A stretch of DNA of 64,000 nt, taken from contig JBJCIZ010000239.1 in NCBI GenBank assembly GCA_051294375.1, positions 2,493,476 to 2,557,475 on the forward strand, written 5' to 3'. The DNA comes from Paraspadella gotoi. Lineage: Eukaryota > Chaetognatha. The translations under genes and the position numbers were made by a program. The notes under the pieces were generated by a model. The model did not search any database. It saw only the letters and a list, made by a program, of their open reading frames with translations, and was not told the origin of the DNA. Within the stretch, counting starts at the first letter, position 1. The number at the start of each line of letters is the position of its first letter. Below are positions 25,216 through 38,300 of the stretch, in pieces.

Positions 25216-26983
25216 GTTAGTTTTTCGGGGTTTTTTTTTCTGGTTCATTGTTTAGGATAATTATAAGTATTTTTTTTTTCAATTTCGTAATTTTTTTCTT
25301 TGTTCCCGCCAAAAAAAAATAGTTGTCGGGATCTTTTTTTTAGTCGGATCTGCTTATCAGCAGATCCCGACTCTATAACTCACTTTTTATAACTCATTTT
25401 TTCGGTCCGTCGGTCCGCCCCCTCAATATTGTCGGGCACACACTTATATCATGTCAGAACATCGAATTATGATAAATTATGCAAAAAAAATGATGTCCGT
25501 CCGTCCGTCTGTCTCGTCCGTCCGTCCGTCCGTCCGTCCGTCCGTCCGTCCGTCCGTCCGTCCGTCCGTCCGCACCTTAGCAAAAAACACCAATTACTCG
25601 TGATTGGATGGATGGATTTAAATGAAATTTTGTGTGTGGATAGGTAAGTGTGTGATTGAGCTGGATATTAAGTTTCGATGGAATCGTCCGAGTGGAAATG
25701 AGTTTAAATGGAAAAAACAAAAAAATATATTCACTATTTGAACACCAATTGCTCATGAGTGGATGGGCTGATTGACCTGGAATTTTGTATGTGGGTAGGA
25801 AAGTGTGTGATTGAACAGGAAATCAAGTTTCGATGGAATAGTTTGAGTGGAAATGAGTTTAAATGGAAAAAAACAAAAAACCTGTTTTACTAATTGATTA
25901 TGCTTCTTTTTCCTTTTATATTAAATGTATCTGCAGGATGTATTAATAAATCAAATAATTAATCAGTTAATTAATCAATTAGTAAATAAATTAATCAATA
26001 ATTAATTAATTAGTCAATCAATCCGTCCATCCGTCCCATCTTAGCAAAAAGCTCCAATAACTCGTGATTGGCTGGTTGGATTGGAATTAAATTTTGTGTG
26101 TGGGTAGGAAAGTGTGTGATAAAGCTGGATATAAAATTTCGATGGAATCGTGTGAGTGGAAATTAGTTTAAATGGAAAAAACATAAGTCGAATTTACTAA
26201 AATCTTTTTACTTATTTTAACCAATAAATACTCCAATTAATCATAATTGGATGGATAGATTGAGTTGAAATTTTGTGTGTGGGTAGGAAAACGTATGACG
26301 AAGCTTGATATAAAGTTTCAGTGGAAACGTACCAGTGGAAATGAGTTTAAATGAAAAAAATATGAGTCACATTTACTTGAATCTTTTTATTTATTTTAAC
26401 CATGATAGATTGAGATGAAATTTTGTGAGCCGGTAGGAAAGTCAGTGAAGAAGCTAGATATAAAGTTTTGACGGAATGCAAGTTGAAAAATTATGCAAGT
26501 TGAAAAAATATGCAAGTTAAAAAAATCTTAAAAGCATAAGGATCGTCGCTATTGCATAAAAAGAGAGAGAGAGAGAGAGAGTGAGAGAGAGAGTGAGAGA
26601 GAAAGAGAGAGAGTGAGAGAGAGAGAGAGAGGAGACATAAAATAAAAAAATCTTAAAAGACTCAAGATCGAGCCAGAGCCCACTATCATAGAAAATTAAT
26701 GAAAAAAACCGGGAAAAAAACGAATGAATCATGCGATAACGAATTGTTGATGTACTAGTAATTGATTGAGGTAATACTAATTGATTGATGTAATAGTAAT
26801 TTATTGATGTAATAGGAATTGATTATTGATTCGATGATAATCAATTATTGATGCTATGATAGTCATTCACTGCTGTGATGATAGTCATTCAGTGATGCGA
26901 TGATTGTCTTTCATTGATTCGATGATTGTCATTCATTGATGCGATGATAGTCAATAAAACAAACAAATGCGTGTATGAGTGAA

Positions 26984-27014
<31 letters not shown>

Positions 27015-27485
27015 AAGAGAGAGAGAGAGAAAGAGAGAGAGAGAAAGAAAGAGAATAAATCCACGAAAATCTCGGATGAAAATGTGGGATTTTGTATTGA
27101 AAAAAAGCGCGGAATAAATGGCAATAATAAAAAGTTTTTAGAAGGAAAAAAATAATCAGAATTTTTCAAAAAACAAACGATCATGCAAAAGATCGGACAG
27201 ATAGGGACAGACACACACAGAGAGACAGAGAGAGAGAGAGAAAAAGAGAGAGAGAGAGAGACAGCCGCTGCAGAGAAAAAGAGAAAGAGAAAGAGCGATA
27301 TATAATAATTAAAAGAGAGAGAGAGAGAGAGATCTACAGCCACTTTACTCGTTAAAGAATCAGCAGTACTTATGGCGCCGCACGTAGCGTGAGCTATTCT
27401 CTACCCAAAGGACCCGGGTTCGCGCCCTGTTCGCGGCATCGTTTTTTACATTAGTGAACCCACATTATATCTAAAAATTTTTTTG

Positions 27486-27535
<50 letters not shown>

Positions 27536-29276
27536 AGCTGGACAGACGCTGCAGAGCCGGAACTCGTTTTTAGAAGAAGCAGTGACGGAGAAAAAGAGAG
27601 AGAGAGAGAGCGACATATAATTAAAACGTTTTTGTTTTGTAAATAAAACATAAACAAATACCAATATTGATATGAAACATGAGAATTTTAAAGATCTTGA
27701 TGATTAGAAGCCATATATGAAAATTCAACTCCCTATGATATCACACTTTCAGAAGCCATGATTGCAAAAAAGCGAGACCGAAAGCTAAACCGAAAAAAAA
27801 TCTAGACAGGACGGGCTTTGCCCGCCGGCTCGATAATAGAGGATATTTGTTTGTTTTGATAAAATGTAAACAAAACATTTAATAACTGTCCTGACTCAAT
27901 TTTAAGGACATCGATGATGACAAGCTGAATATAAATTATAATTAATCTATTAATTAATTAATTAATTATATTAATTAATTAATTAATCTATTAATTAATT
28001 AATTAATCAATTAATTAATTAATTATCGTAGGCAGATCCGACATTGTTTGCTCAAACTTGTTTTTTAATAGTCGTGATTCGTTGCATCCTGTGACTTCAT
28101 TTTGCATTTAATACGATTTTCGGTGGACGATTGTACAATTTCAAATATCCTAGCCTTCTTCTTCTTGGTTTCATTCCTTTTATCCGTTCAATGCTTTATT
28201 TATGTTGCTTTAAAACGAATGGTTAACGCTAACTTTAATCTATGGCAAGTTAAATTCATCATTTTTATTTGCTTCAAGTCTAGTATTTGAAAAACATCCG
28301 ATGTTGTTTGTTAATTTTCTCGTGTCATTTATATATAAAAGAGTGCTATTTTATTTTCAATCAAAATCGCTCTGTTGCGTTGTATATGGCCTATTTTTTC
28401 TGGACAGAATTTCACAGGTTGCCGTTTTTAACAAGATCGAATACTGAAAATTGATGATTTTACCAGTACGTAAATGTTGTCACAAGTTGTACGAGCAAAT
28501 GAACGAGACCAAGAGATTTCTTTAAAGTATTAACGAGAAGAGAAACGTAAAATGATGTAGAATTGCCAAACTAAAAAAAAAGGCTTTTCTCTCAAGGTCT
28601 CAACTTTGAATCTCCTCTTTGAATCTTCCTCTTTCCTCCCTCCTTCATTCCCCCAAAAATCGCGGACCGTAAAATGCTCCAACTTTGATTTGTAGCTCTG
28701 TCAGAACGTAGAAAGTCCAAGTTTAGACTAGAGAATCTGCAGCAACAACAGCAGCAGCATCGAGCCCCTGCCGCGACTTCTATTGGCGCCGCGGCCGCCA
28801 TGTCTCGTCAAAACGCACCCGAAAGTTCTGCGGCTGCTTCGTCGTCGTCGTCGTCGTCGTCGTCGTCGGCCACTCATTCGCCTGTTAAAGTTTGCGCCAA
28901 CTTCACCGCCGCCCCTCCATCCGATTATCCGTTCGTCCGTCAGCAAACTGTGGAATCGAAAAGAAATTCTAAGACTCAGGAAAGCATAGCCGCTTCGCTC
29001 TTGGCGTCGGCGGCCAAAGGGGGCTCCAGATTTGGAGCCCTCGGGGCTCAAGACGCCGACTTGGCGCCGGGTGCGGTACAGGGTGCGGCACAGTCGCAAC
29101 AACTGCAGCAGGAGACGAAGAAAAGTCTTGTGGGAATGCTTTGTCAAAGCTTATGGCCAATGGCGTCAGTCTGTACTTATCGTTGTAAGTCATTTTAATT
29201 TCAATTCGAAATTATATTTTCTCTTTCTCTCTCTTTCTTTCTCTCTTTTTTTTCTTTCTTTCTTTTTTTCTTTCTT

Positions 29277-29319
<43 letters not shown>

Positions 29320-32300
29320 CTCTCTCTTTCTCTCTGACACACACACACACTCGCCCCTTTCTTTTTACTTTTTTTTACGATTATGCCCGCTCCCTTATGC
29401 CTAAAAGTAAAATAATTCTTCCCTTTGCAATTTATAGTTTTAATAATTACTATTACATCCCTCACTCAATACGTATGATAGGAGAACGTAATTTCAATAA
29501 CTTTCTTTGAATTTAATTTCAAGGCTCTTTGCGGTGGAATGGCGCAGCGAAAAATATTGTTTCTAATAAAGCTTAATCTTTTATAACGCTTTTTAGGAAA
29601 GAATATATAAAGGCACAATTTTTTACCAAATTATTTATTAAATTTAAGGCAATGTGACACCAAACACCGCGCTTTTTATTATTTAATATAGATGCCATTA
29701 AAATCATAGATATATACGTACAAGAATACACGTAGCCTAAAACGTAATCATTACTAATACATAACTATAATCACCAAGTGCTATATAATTAATAATTATA
29801 ACAAAGAATATGACAATAAAGCCGAGGGAGAGGGAACCGTCCATTAAGCAATCGATTTCAAAAACTGATATGCAATTTTCTGCTTTATAAATGATTATGC
29901 TTTATTAAAATTTCAGTAATAGTTTTATGAGTATTTGTCTTGGCCCATCCCACTTATAACTAAGGTCTCACTCCCTGAAAAACTGACTAATCCCAAGAGA
30001 AATAATATTAAAGTATAACCAGGGTTCTTGGTTCTTCGATAATCTGACATTTAGAAAGCTGCATTCTTTAATGAATCTGATTTGTTGAATAACTTCTACT
30101 TTTTTATTGTTAAGTTCAATTTTGAGTTGGTTGTCAGAGACATAAAAGCTTCTGTTTCAGAATCAAGAAAATAGTTAAGAGTATGGACAAGAATATAGTT
30201 GTTTAGCCATAATAATGTCTAGAAAAAACTCAAAAACATCCCCGAGAGCTAATTGTAGGATAATACAACTGACAACCTCCTTTTGTTACTCACAGTAGTA
30301 ACCAGCTTATCAAAAGATGGCATTTGGATTCAACATCTTTTTAAAGCATTACTTCAATTCCTTACAATATGCATAAACAAAAGCTTAATTCCACTTAGCC
30401 CCATATCAAGCAAACCTAGTTATGCGATCTGTTTGCGTAAATGGCAATTTAACTGGCACTTTTGGTTTTGTTTTTTAGTATTTTTTTTTACAACAGTAAC
30501 ACATATTTTATCATAAATGATTTGGTTTTGACGCTTCAAACCGGTCATATCACTGTTTTTATTAAGAGTATTCTCCGATTATAATTTTTAAGCTTGCTCG
30601 CTTATCATAACCCAGGAATAATGAATTAGTCGGGTTTAGAAGATGACGTCGTTGTCCGTTATGAATTTAAAACCTAAATTATTAAAAGACGCCTTCAATT
30701 TTAAGGTGGAAATGTTTTTCTTTAAGGTAAATATAGTTTTTTTCTTTTATATTTACTCAACAATAAATTAAATCCATTGTGTATCCTTTTCCTTTTGATA
30801 AGGCAGGATTACTATAGCAAACGAATTTAACGTTTTCGACCAAAGATTTAGGTATTTCTTCGAAAATTTAATTCTAATAGCGCAACGTTCCTGCTGCACC
30901 TGTTAATGAGAAAAAAAGCACCTGCATCTGTTTACCCGCAGAAGCGATAAAATTTAACTTTCAAATTCTATTGACGGTTTTTTACCATCATTATTTGTAG
31001 ATTTTTAATTTTTCTCTAATTTTCAGGTAAATATATCAACCCTAAACCTCATTCCAGTAGCGTTATTATATATTTTTTTATTTCTTTCCTGCTTCTTTTA
31101 CAAAGATAACGTCGGAAACGCCTTGCAAAGACTCAAACCAGAAGTAAGATTTTTTTTTTGGTTTTTTTTTTCAGATTTGATTTTATAGAAAAGTTTTCCT
31201 CACTTGTGTTTGAAAAAAAAATCACGCTTTGTACTTAATCGTACAACTCTCCCTTTCAGTACATCAAAGATTGGCTAGACCGTGTGAACCTCTTGGGTTT
31301 CGGGGAACTGCTGACCGCTTGCCTGCTTCCTTACCCGCCGGACTTCACGAAAGTAGGTGGATTTTGGGACACAGATTGCAGCCGGGTCATGAGGATTAAG
31401 GAAGGACTCAATCTCCTCCACTGCCTCCTGCCTTACGACATCATCTCCTACGAGGTAAACCTCTCCCTGTTATTTAAGAAGAACATCTATTAACACCACA
31501 ATATGTAAATGAGATTAAGAATAAACCACAATTAAATAATGGGACCTATGTGGAAGACGATGCCGCGAGCAGTTCACCGTCCCGAACTTCGGATCCGGGT
31601 GTAGTCCGTCACTACAGGTAGGTGAGACGTCCCGTCGCGCTTTCTTGTGTGAATCAGCAGGGCGCGAACCCGAGTCCTTTGGGTTGGCAGGAGCTCGTGC
31701 TACCTCCGGCGCCATAGGTGCTGCTGATTCTCGGACGAGTAACGACTAATGGGGTATGAACTACTACCGCTACACCTTTCCAAATTTTACCAACTGAGCT
31801 TCTGATATTTTTCCCTATTCTCATCAATTCTCGTAACAAGTGAAACAAAAACGATAACGTCTTCAAAATGATATTAACATTTATAAGTATAACATCATGG
31901 GTATTGGGTAATACTTATTTGAGTATATGACTTTCTTACTTCCGAAATTTTTATGTTTTTACCCAGACTTGGGACTTCATTATTCCTTATTGGCTGGAAA
32001 CAATAAACAAAGAAGTCAACGACGACGAACTATCCGAACTAAAGATTTTACTATGGTGAGAAAATTAGTTTTTTTTTTGTTTTTTTTGCAAGGTGATTAC
32101 TGATTAGGCTACATAGCTGATCGCTATAGTTTCAATCCACTCACGTTCTCGCTATGTTATGCGTGTTATGAGACTTGTATAAGCTCGCAGTGACATGGGG
32201 TGGTCACCGAAGATCCGAAGCCTTGAGCGCCGTGAATTACACCCGTTATCCGTGCAGTTATTTATTTATTATTTATTATCTATTATTTATTTCAGCAAAA

Positions 32301-35300
32301 TGTTCGACCGCGACATCTCCCCCGTTTCCTTCGGACCCGACGAAATCTTTCACTGCATCGCCGTCCGGTTCGACAAGACGCCGATGGAGACGCAGGAGCA
32401 GGCGCTCCAGTGGCTCCAGCTCCTCTCCATCCTCGACATTGTAATCCCCATTGACATCGTCCTTAAAATGTTCACCAAAGGTGAAGTTGGGCGGGAAATT
32501 AGTTTTTCGGGTTCCAGGATTTTATTCATTCTTTTATTATTTCTTTTTCCCCCTTTCTCTCTCCCCCTCTCTCTCTCCCTTTCACCCCCTTTCTCTCTCT
32601 CTCCTCCAGGCGTAACCTCGACTCTCCCCGCATTCAATATCATTCGGAGCGAGACGGTCCCGGACGAAGGACCGAATTCGACGAACGCGAAAGGCTCGTC
32701 CGATACGCCATCTTTAAATCCTGACGCGTCGGCGGCGTCGCACAAACTCGATCCGGGGACGACGCCTAGCGGGAGCTCGGAGAATTTGCTCGGTACAGGC
32801 GATGCAGGGATTGGGGGGAAAAAACATATTATAATTAATATTTAATAAAGTAAGATAATGATTTGATTTCTTATTCAGGAACTCTGACGTCGTCCATCGG
32901 AAAAAAATTCGGGAGTCCGGGAATTCGACGTCGCGACGCCGAAGATCGAGACGACGACGTTGAGGCGCGAAACCCGGATGTGAAGAGCGGCGCTGCTGAG
33001 AAGACGGAAGGGAAAGGTGAGAGAGAGAGAGAAAGAGAGAGAGGAGAGAAAGAGAAAGATATAACAGAGAATGATAGAAAGAAGGGGACGAAGGAAAAGA
33101 GGACGAAAGAAAGAAAGAAAGAAAAAAGATAAAGAAAGAAATAAATCTAGTTGACCAAAGATGGAGAAAAAAAGAGATCTAAGTGATCTAAAAAGATCTA
33201 AAAAGATCTAAAAAGAGATCTAAGAGATCTTAGAGTTTAGGATGAAAGAGAGTAAGAGAGTAAGAAAGAAAGCAATTAAGTGAGAAGTGAGGAAGGAAGA
33301 GAAATATGAGAGGGAAAAAAGGAGAAACCAAAAAAAAAAGGGAAAAAAATCTATCACTTTTTTTTCCTTTTTTTCCTTTTTTTCCTTTTTTTTCTGAAAA
33401 GAAAACGGAGCAAACAAATGATTTCGGGAACGGTTGCCAAAAATTCATATTTTAACAATAAATGCTGCTGAAGACTCGAATTCAAAGAGTCGAAACATGT
33501 CCTATTAAAAATAAAATCGTTGTAATAAATTTCAAAAACGCTTTGTTTTTTCTCTAAATATTAAACAACAACGAAAAAAAGGATTATCACATCGTGTAAC
33601 AATAAAAGCGAACCTCTTCCCCCTCTTTGTCAGAAATAAAACGGACGAAGCGTAAAAATGGAAGCGAGGACGACGGAGGGAATCACCTCAACCTCAGATG
33701 CTTCATCATGATGTTGGATCTCATCGTCAAGCAGGTTGGACTAAAAAACTTTTTTCATTTTCTTTTTTTTTCTTTTTCTTTCCTTCCTTCTCCACAATTA
33801 TTTTGATTTTCTCTCTCCCATCCCCAGAACGAACTGCAAGAGGTCCCGGACCATCAAGGACTCTATCACCCCGCGACCAGAGAAGTCATGAACATCCTTT
33901 GTCAAATGCTGGAAGCGCCCTGGGTAGGGGACCACCTCTGCGAGAAAGTCAAGGACATAGAGCAGGATCTGGCGCTCTCCTGCGAGTTTTGCCACCTGCA
34001 GGCGTTGTGGCACGAATTAGCGAGAGAGGTATGGAAGAATTTTTTTTTAGAATATTACGAAATCAATCTCATTCGACTATTGTAGTAGATTATTTTTATT
34101 TCAAGTCCAATTGATTTATGTACAGTTTTATTATTAGGTATATATATTTGGATTTCACCATGATTTTTAAAAAAAAAATTTAGTAGAACATTGGAATATT
34201 TATGATAATATTGATCACACCCCCCTCCCCCACCCGGGACAGTTGTGCCGCCACATCGCGCCTCGTCAGGTGGTGACTCATCGCGACATCGACTCTCTCT
34301 CATTCTCGCGAGATTTGACGGGAAGCGCCGCTTTGAGCGCCACCACGGGACAAGCCATCGGGAGCGAAGCACCGTCGCCGTCAGCGGGAGATGCCGAGGA
34401 GGAAGGTTTGTGCCTGGTTACCTTGTTATTGCAGTTGATATTATAATAACACCAAGGACCAGTTTTGTAATTAAGATATCTATTTTTGATGTTTATTTCA
34501 AATGACTTATTATCTTTCGTTTGTATATGGTATTGAAAACCGAATCGTCAAATACAAATCGTCGAAAATCATTTGTGTGAAAGTTAGTATTGAAAAATAT
34601 AAAAATATTTACAAAAACAAACAACTTAGCATTTGGCCGATTACTAAAAAAAAATAATTATATACGTCCATACTCAAATTTCTTCCAATCTCCTTAATCA
34701 CTTTTCGTCTTTTCTTAATCTCTTTAATCACTTTTCGTCTTTTCTTAATCTCTTTAATCACTTTTCGTCTTTTCTTAATCTCTTTAATCACTTTTCGTCT
34801 TTTCTTAATCTCTTTAATCACTTTTCGTCTTTTCTTAATCTCCTTAATCACTTTTCGTCTTTTCTCAATCTCTTTAATCACTTTTCGTCTTTTCTTAATC
34901 TCTTTAATCACTTTTCGTCTTTTCTTAATCTCTTTAATCACTTTTCGTCTTTTCTTAATCTCTTTAATCACTTTTCGTCTTTTCTTAATCTCTTAATCAC
35001 TTTTCGTCTTTTCTTAATCTCTTTAATCACTTTTCGTCTTTTCTTAATCTCTTTAATCACTTTCGTCTTTCTTAATCTCTTAATCACTTTTCGTCTTTTC
35101 TTAATCTCTTTAATCACTTTTCGTCTTTTCTTAATCTCTTTAATCACTTTTCTCTTTTCTTAATCTCTTTAATCACTTTCGTCTTTCTTAATCTTTAATC
35201 ACTTTTCGTCTTTTCTTAATCTCTTTAATCACTTTTCGTCTTTTCTTAATCTCTTTAATCACTTTTCGTCTTTTTCTTAATCTCTTTAATCACTTTTCGT

Positions 35301-38300
35301 CTTTTCTTAATCTCTTTAATCACTTTTCGTCTTTTCTTAATCTCTTTAATCACTTTTCGTCTTTTCTTAATCTCTTTAATCACTTTTCTCTTTTCTTAAT
35401 CTCTTAATCACTTTTCACTTTTCGTCTTTTCTTAATCTCTTTAATCACTTTTCCTCTTTTCTTCTCAACCCCTTCGGATACTGAAGGCAACGTGGAAGCC
35501 AACGCCGACGCCGCCGTCGTCTCCGTCGACGCCGCGGGTCCCGATCCGGCCTCAGGTTCCGCGCCCAGCTCTTTCGAGGAGAAGGCTCCCCAGATCGAGA
35601 GTTTCGGGGAATCTGAGGACGGCGCCAGCCTCGGCGGCGGCGGCGGCGGCGGCGAGGCGCCATCTTTCGACGTGGAAAAATTCTCGCCGCAGATGAGGCT
35701 TCTCCACGCGTTCGCCAAGGAGCTCAACGAGCAGAGAGGTGTCAAGCGGGCATTGTATCTCCGTTGTTATCCCCGTTTTGGTTTGCTGGGTTATTTGTTC
35801 GTTAACCGACGATCGCTTTTCACCGCTCAGACGCGGAAGCCGCCAAACATCTCTTCGCTTCCTTGCGATATCTGTGTCTCCACGGGGAAACGCTCGTTTC
35901 CGCCTCCAAGGAGAACATTGAATTCGCCAAGTTCATTCAGCAACGTTACATTATAACAAAGTATGTGTTTTGTTATACTAATAAACTTTCCTTCCCTCTT
36001 TCATTTAACTTCTACCCTCCCCCCCTCTCTCCAAAGCGTCTGGAAATGGCTACAAGAAGAGGCATCGTCCGTGACTCAGTCGGTGATCCCTCTCCTCCTC
36101 CATTGTCTCCTCCTTCCCGCCGGAGCCGACACTTTTTGGAACATCGTCGAGAAAGACTTTGGGGATGAGAATTGGAGGATCAGATTCGCCGCTGGTAAGA
36201 CGGACGGAGAGACGAGAGACGGAGAGACAGACTGCGCAATAGTCCGAACGCTTTTTTTTTTTTTTCCCCTTCCCCTTCTCCAGTGGAGAAGACGTGCATC
36301 CTTCTCCGACTGTTAGAGCCGAAGAAAATGGACCTCAATTGTCATCTCATTCAATCTTCATTCGCCAACGCGTTTTGTCGTCTGCTCGGGACCGCGGCCG
36401 ACGCATCCACGGACGTCGCCATGAGAACAATGATGCTTCTGCCAACTTTGAAAAAGACCTCGTTGAAGGTGCAGAAATTGGAAAATAGTCTTTAAACTCC
36501 CGTGTAGAATTGGTTTTTTGAAATTATACATTTAAAGTTTTTATTTGTACTTTTTTTTTTTTAGTTTATGAGAAATTGTTTGGACATTCAATTCGACGCG
36601 TGTCCATCCGATCGGGTCATGATAATACAGGTGCATACTAATTCCACAACTATATTTTTAATAATCTTTATAATTTATATTAGGTGTACTGTGTTTACGT
36701 AATATATATAATATATATAAAGTATGAGATTAAAAGTTTTTTACTTGATTACTTTCGCAGCGCATGGGTCAACTGTTTTACATTTTGCGAGACACGGACG
36801 TCCTCTCCTGGGACTTCTTCCTTGCGAGACTCGACCTTCTTTCGATGGAAGCCCACGTCGGCCTGGAGAACGCGGCCGACTTCGGTGCCTTCCCGACCGG
36901 TAGGTCGCCTTGTTGGAGACAAATAGTGAAAATTGTTACGCCATCTCTGGCATAGAAGGGTCAAGACCCTCATCTAGAAAGGAGAAAACCATTAGCTTGG
37001 GAGCTAGCTTAGATTAGAACGCCTAAAATTCTCCTCTCCGTTTAGAATATAGTAAGGTAGGAGTTCAGCCTCGTTCTTCCATATTATTATATAGTATTTT
37101 TTTTGGAAAGTGTTTGAAAACAAGAGACTTTTGACTTTTGACTTTTTACAGTAAAAAGAAATATTAAAATAAAACTACATGGTTATCTGGAAAAAATAGT
37201 TTGTTTAGCTGACCTGCATGAATAATTTTAAATTTCTAATTAGTTTTTAGGATAAGCGATAAATTAGGTTGTCAAATACTATTTTCAGTTTATCATAAAC
37301 AGTTTTGCTGCAACAGTTCTTACTTGGTTACATTCGCATGCTGCAGCGTATGATACGTAATTTGACTAATTTGAGTCATATTTTCCTTTATTTCCTTAGG
37401 CTTAGAACATATATATATATATATATATAATATAAATAATATTAACTTGTAGCGGGAAAAAAAAATTCTCATTATAGTTATATGTGGAATTCAAATTTTT
37501 ACAATATTTGCAAAGTATTTTTACTTTTTTTCTTTGTTTGTTAATGTGAGAAAATTTCTTCTTTTTTGCTTCAATCTTTGTTCTGCTTTCTGATTTAAAA
37601 AACCAAACAAAACAAAAAGCAGTTTGTCCTATTCCTCTTCACTTTCCCTTTCCTTTCGGTGAGTTAACTAACATTTAATCCGTTTCTTTTTTAGGATTGC
37701 TCTTTTTGGCCAGGGGTATTAATAATAACTTCTTAATAAAAAGGCAAATTTAAATTTTTTTCTCCAAGAAATGCATGGCCCAGGCATGAGAAACTGTTAT
37801 AAGACATCAAATTATTCGCGATCCTTCTACCCTCAATAGTCTATACTCTTCATGAATGTATTCAGCTTTTTTGAAATGTTCTAACACGAAATTTCTTTTC
37901 AGTTTCCTCAAAAAAAGACTAATTTTCGAACTTAATTTTGTTTAGCTTAACACTCAGAAAATTCCAAGTTGTTGACGGGATATAGACTCTCTGTAACTTT
38001 AAGATTTGTATATTTACTCTGGTTCGCAAACAATTGTACATTTTTCACTTTTTAATGTTATCATACGACTAACATTAGAGCAATCGTGTTCAACATTGAT
38101 TGAGAGGAATAATACCAAAAATCATAATCAAGAAATCTATCATTTAGTTGAAAAGGGAAAATGGCTGTACCCTCTCTCTTCATCTCCCCCCCCCTTTCTC
38201 TCGCTCTTCCATACCTCCTCCAAACAGTGATAATCACCTCACACATATACATAGTCAAAAATTTCCCCCGACCTTTCTCTCTTTACATGTTTTCGTTGGC

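Larger units (their letters stand above)
25342..28065 (+). mobile_element. Long repeat element A, copy 1 (UNC79 intron 11)
   Basis: It begins AGTCGGATCTGC, part of a hairpin with AGCAGATCCCGAC, and ends GCAGATCCGACATTGTTTGC, so the outer motif GTCGGATCTGC is a terminal inverted repeat. Inside are a CCGT microsatellite (25496-25571), at least five diverged units of roughly 170 bp sharing AAATTTTGTGTGTGGGTAGG and GTGGAAATGAGTTTAAATGG, GA-rich microsatellites (26562-26632, 26981-27055, 27218-27262, 27494-27534), a SINE at 27358-27455 and an AATT-rich tail. No transposase is visible. Other copies are at 61798-62735, 63111-63757 and, as reversed pieces, 58800-58915. Confidence 0.75.

Noticed and set aside
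25429-25647. ORF with RPSVRPSVRPS repeats, and a CRISPR-like look of the CCGT array
   Set aside because: It is a tetranucleotide microsatellite without spacers; the repeated peptide follows from the period of 12.
26517-27664. Minus-strand ORFs rich in Ser-Leu (SLSLSL)
   Set aside because: They are translations of GA/CT microsatellites inside element A.
34609-34971. Minus-strand ORF of repeated KKRRKVIKEI
   Set aside because: It is the translation of the 30-bp minisatellite; the period is a multiple of three so the frame stays open. It is intronic in UNC79.
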